Shown here piece after piece: positions 1 through 7,500 of a stretch of DNA of 7,500 bases. The translations under genes and the position numbers were made by a program. Below the pieces are notes generated by a model. The model saw only the letters and a program-made list of their open reading frames with translations. It had not been told where the DNA came from and searched no databases. Numbering within the stretch: position 1 is the first letter of the stretch; each line of letters begins with the position of its first letter. Source of the stretch: Leptospira ainlahdjerensis (GTDB lineage: Bacteria > Spirochaetota > Leptospiria > Leptospirales > Leptospiraceae); NCBI RefSeq assembly GCF_016919175.1, contig NZ_JAFFPU010000058.1, positions 27,501-35,000 on the forward strand. The letters are read 5' to 3'.

Positions 1-2011
<2,011 letters not shown>

Positions 2012-2014
2012 GTC

Positions 2015-5717
<3,703 letters not shown>

Positions 5718-5818
5718 TGAAAAAAACTATGACCTGTATAAACAAGATGAACCTAAATTCTCGCTTTGGGCAAAAAAGAAGGAATCGAACTCTTTCAGCG
5801 TAGGACCTTTTTTTAGAA

Positions 5819-5847
5819 AAGATACCAAAATTCTGAAAGGCTGTAAA
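5819..5847 (-). promoter_or_regulatory. Candidate sigma70-type promoter for rpoBC
   Basis: On the minus strand TTTACA (5842-5847; 5 of 6 matches to TTGACA) is followed after exactly 17 nt by TATCTT (5819-5824; 4 of 6 matches to TATAAT). A start site would fall near 5811-5812, giving an untranslated leader of about 115 nt before rpoB. The -35 box abuts the T-rich tail of the hairpin just upstream, which suits a new promoter placed after a partial terminator. In AT-rich intergenic DNA such matches occur by chance, so this is a prediction only. Confidence 0.35.
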
Positions 5848-5886
5848 TACAAACGAGCAAGAGGGCCTGAAACCAGGCCTCCTTGC
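5845..5886 (-). terminator. Candidate attenuator/partial terminator hairpin between rplL and rpoB
   Basis: Minus-strand GCAAGGAGGCCTG (5874-5886) and CAGGCCCTCTTGC (5857-5869) form a 13-bp stem with one A-C mismatch and one G-T wobble, closed by the 4-nt loop GTTT. The loop-proximal six pairs are perfect and GC-rich. The stem is followed on the minus strand by TCGTTTGTATTT, 8 T in 12 bases, an interrupted T tract fitting partial termination. It begins about 55 nt after the rplL stop. Known parallel: E. coli has an attenuator and an RNase III processing site in the same gap. Here the element could also be a processing site. Confidence 0.6.
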
Positions 5887-5890
5887 CGTG

Positions 5891-6318
<428 letters not shown>

Positions 6319-6325
6319 TTATATG

Positions 6326-6330
6326 CTCCT
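6326..6330 (-). promoter_or_regulatory. Ribosome binding site of rplL
   Basis: Minus-strand AAAGGAG has its AGGAG core 7 nt before the ATG. It is the strongest Shine-Dalgarno match in the window. This suits a protein made in several copies per ribosome, more than its operon partner L10. Confidence 0.8.
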
Positions 6331-6368
6331 TTGATTCCGTTTAGTCGTTTTGCTATTTAAAAAATACG

Positions 6369-6908
<540 letters not shown>

Positions 6909-6911
6909 TAA

Positions 6912-6915
6912 CTCC
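6912..6915 (-). promoter_or_regulatory. Ribosome binding site of rplJ
   Basis: Minus-strand GGAG lies 9 nt before the rplJ ATG inside the 27-nt gap after rplA. It is a weaker match than the rplL site. Confidence 0.65.
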
Positions 6916-6929
6916 AAATCTTGTCCAGG

Positions 6930-7500
<571 letters not shown>

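Noticed and set aside
5769..5800. tRNA T-loop-like GTTCGATTCC on the minus strand, followed by a CCCA-like end
   Set aside because: The T stem has two mismatches, and no D arm or anticodon arm with a U33 could be placed upstream. The resemblance is probably chance, or at most an undetectable remnant.
5772..5816. Inverted A-tract and T-tract (CAAAAAAGAAGG and CCTTTTTTT)
   Set aside because: The loop is over 20 nt, the stem is mostly A-T with a mismatch, and it would lie in the rpoB leader. It is too weak to call a terminator.

Overview
This window is a ribosomal-protein and RNA-polymerase operon read entirely from the minus strand. In transcription order it holds rplA (L1, 5' end cut by the right edge), rplJ (L10), rplL (L7/L12), rpoB (RNAP beta) and rpoC (RNAP beta', 3' part cut by the left edge). 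The proteins resemble Leptospira most closely. This rests on the 1226-residue beta subunit with its characteristic ends, asparagine at the E. coli S531 position of the rifampicin pocket (a spirochaete trait), and the overall sequence character. Genus is likely; species cannot be named from this sequence alone.

Layout on the + axis: 1-2011 rpoC N-terminal half; 2015-5695 complete rpoB; 5696-5940 a 245-nt non-coding gap; 5941-6318 rplL; 6369-6902 rplJ; 6930-7500 rplA C-terminal part. The rplA-rplJ gap is 27 nt and the rplJ-rplL gap is 50 nt. The rplL-rpoB gap is the only sizeable non-coding stretch. It holds a strong imperfect hairpin with a T-rich tail (candidate attenuator), followed at once by a plausible sigma70-type promoter and then the rpoB ribosome binding site. 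This arrangement would separate ribosomal-stalk output from RNAP core output, as the attenuator between rplL and rpoB does in E. coli. rpoB and rpoC are separated only by TAA GAC and lie in the same frame.

Functionally, L1 forms the mobile stalk at the ribosomal E site, L10 and L7/L12 form the factor-recruiting stalk, and beta and beta' form the catalytic core of RNA polymerase. The window is a housekeeping region. I see no mobile element, CRISPR array, tRNA or rRNA gene, defence system or toxin. The points worth a second look are inside the known genes: a roughly 67-residue insertion in beta that resembles a duplicated neighbouring module, the N479 rifampicin-site residue, the near-fused rpoB/rpoC junction, the long L12-binding tail of L10, and the regulatory gap before rpoB.
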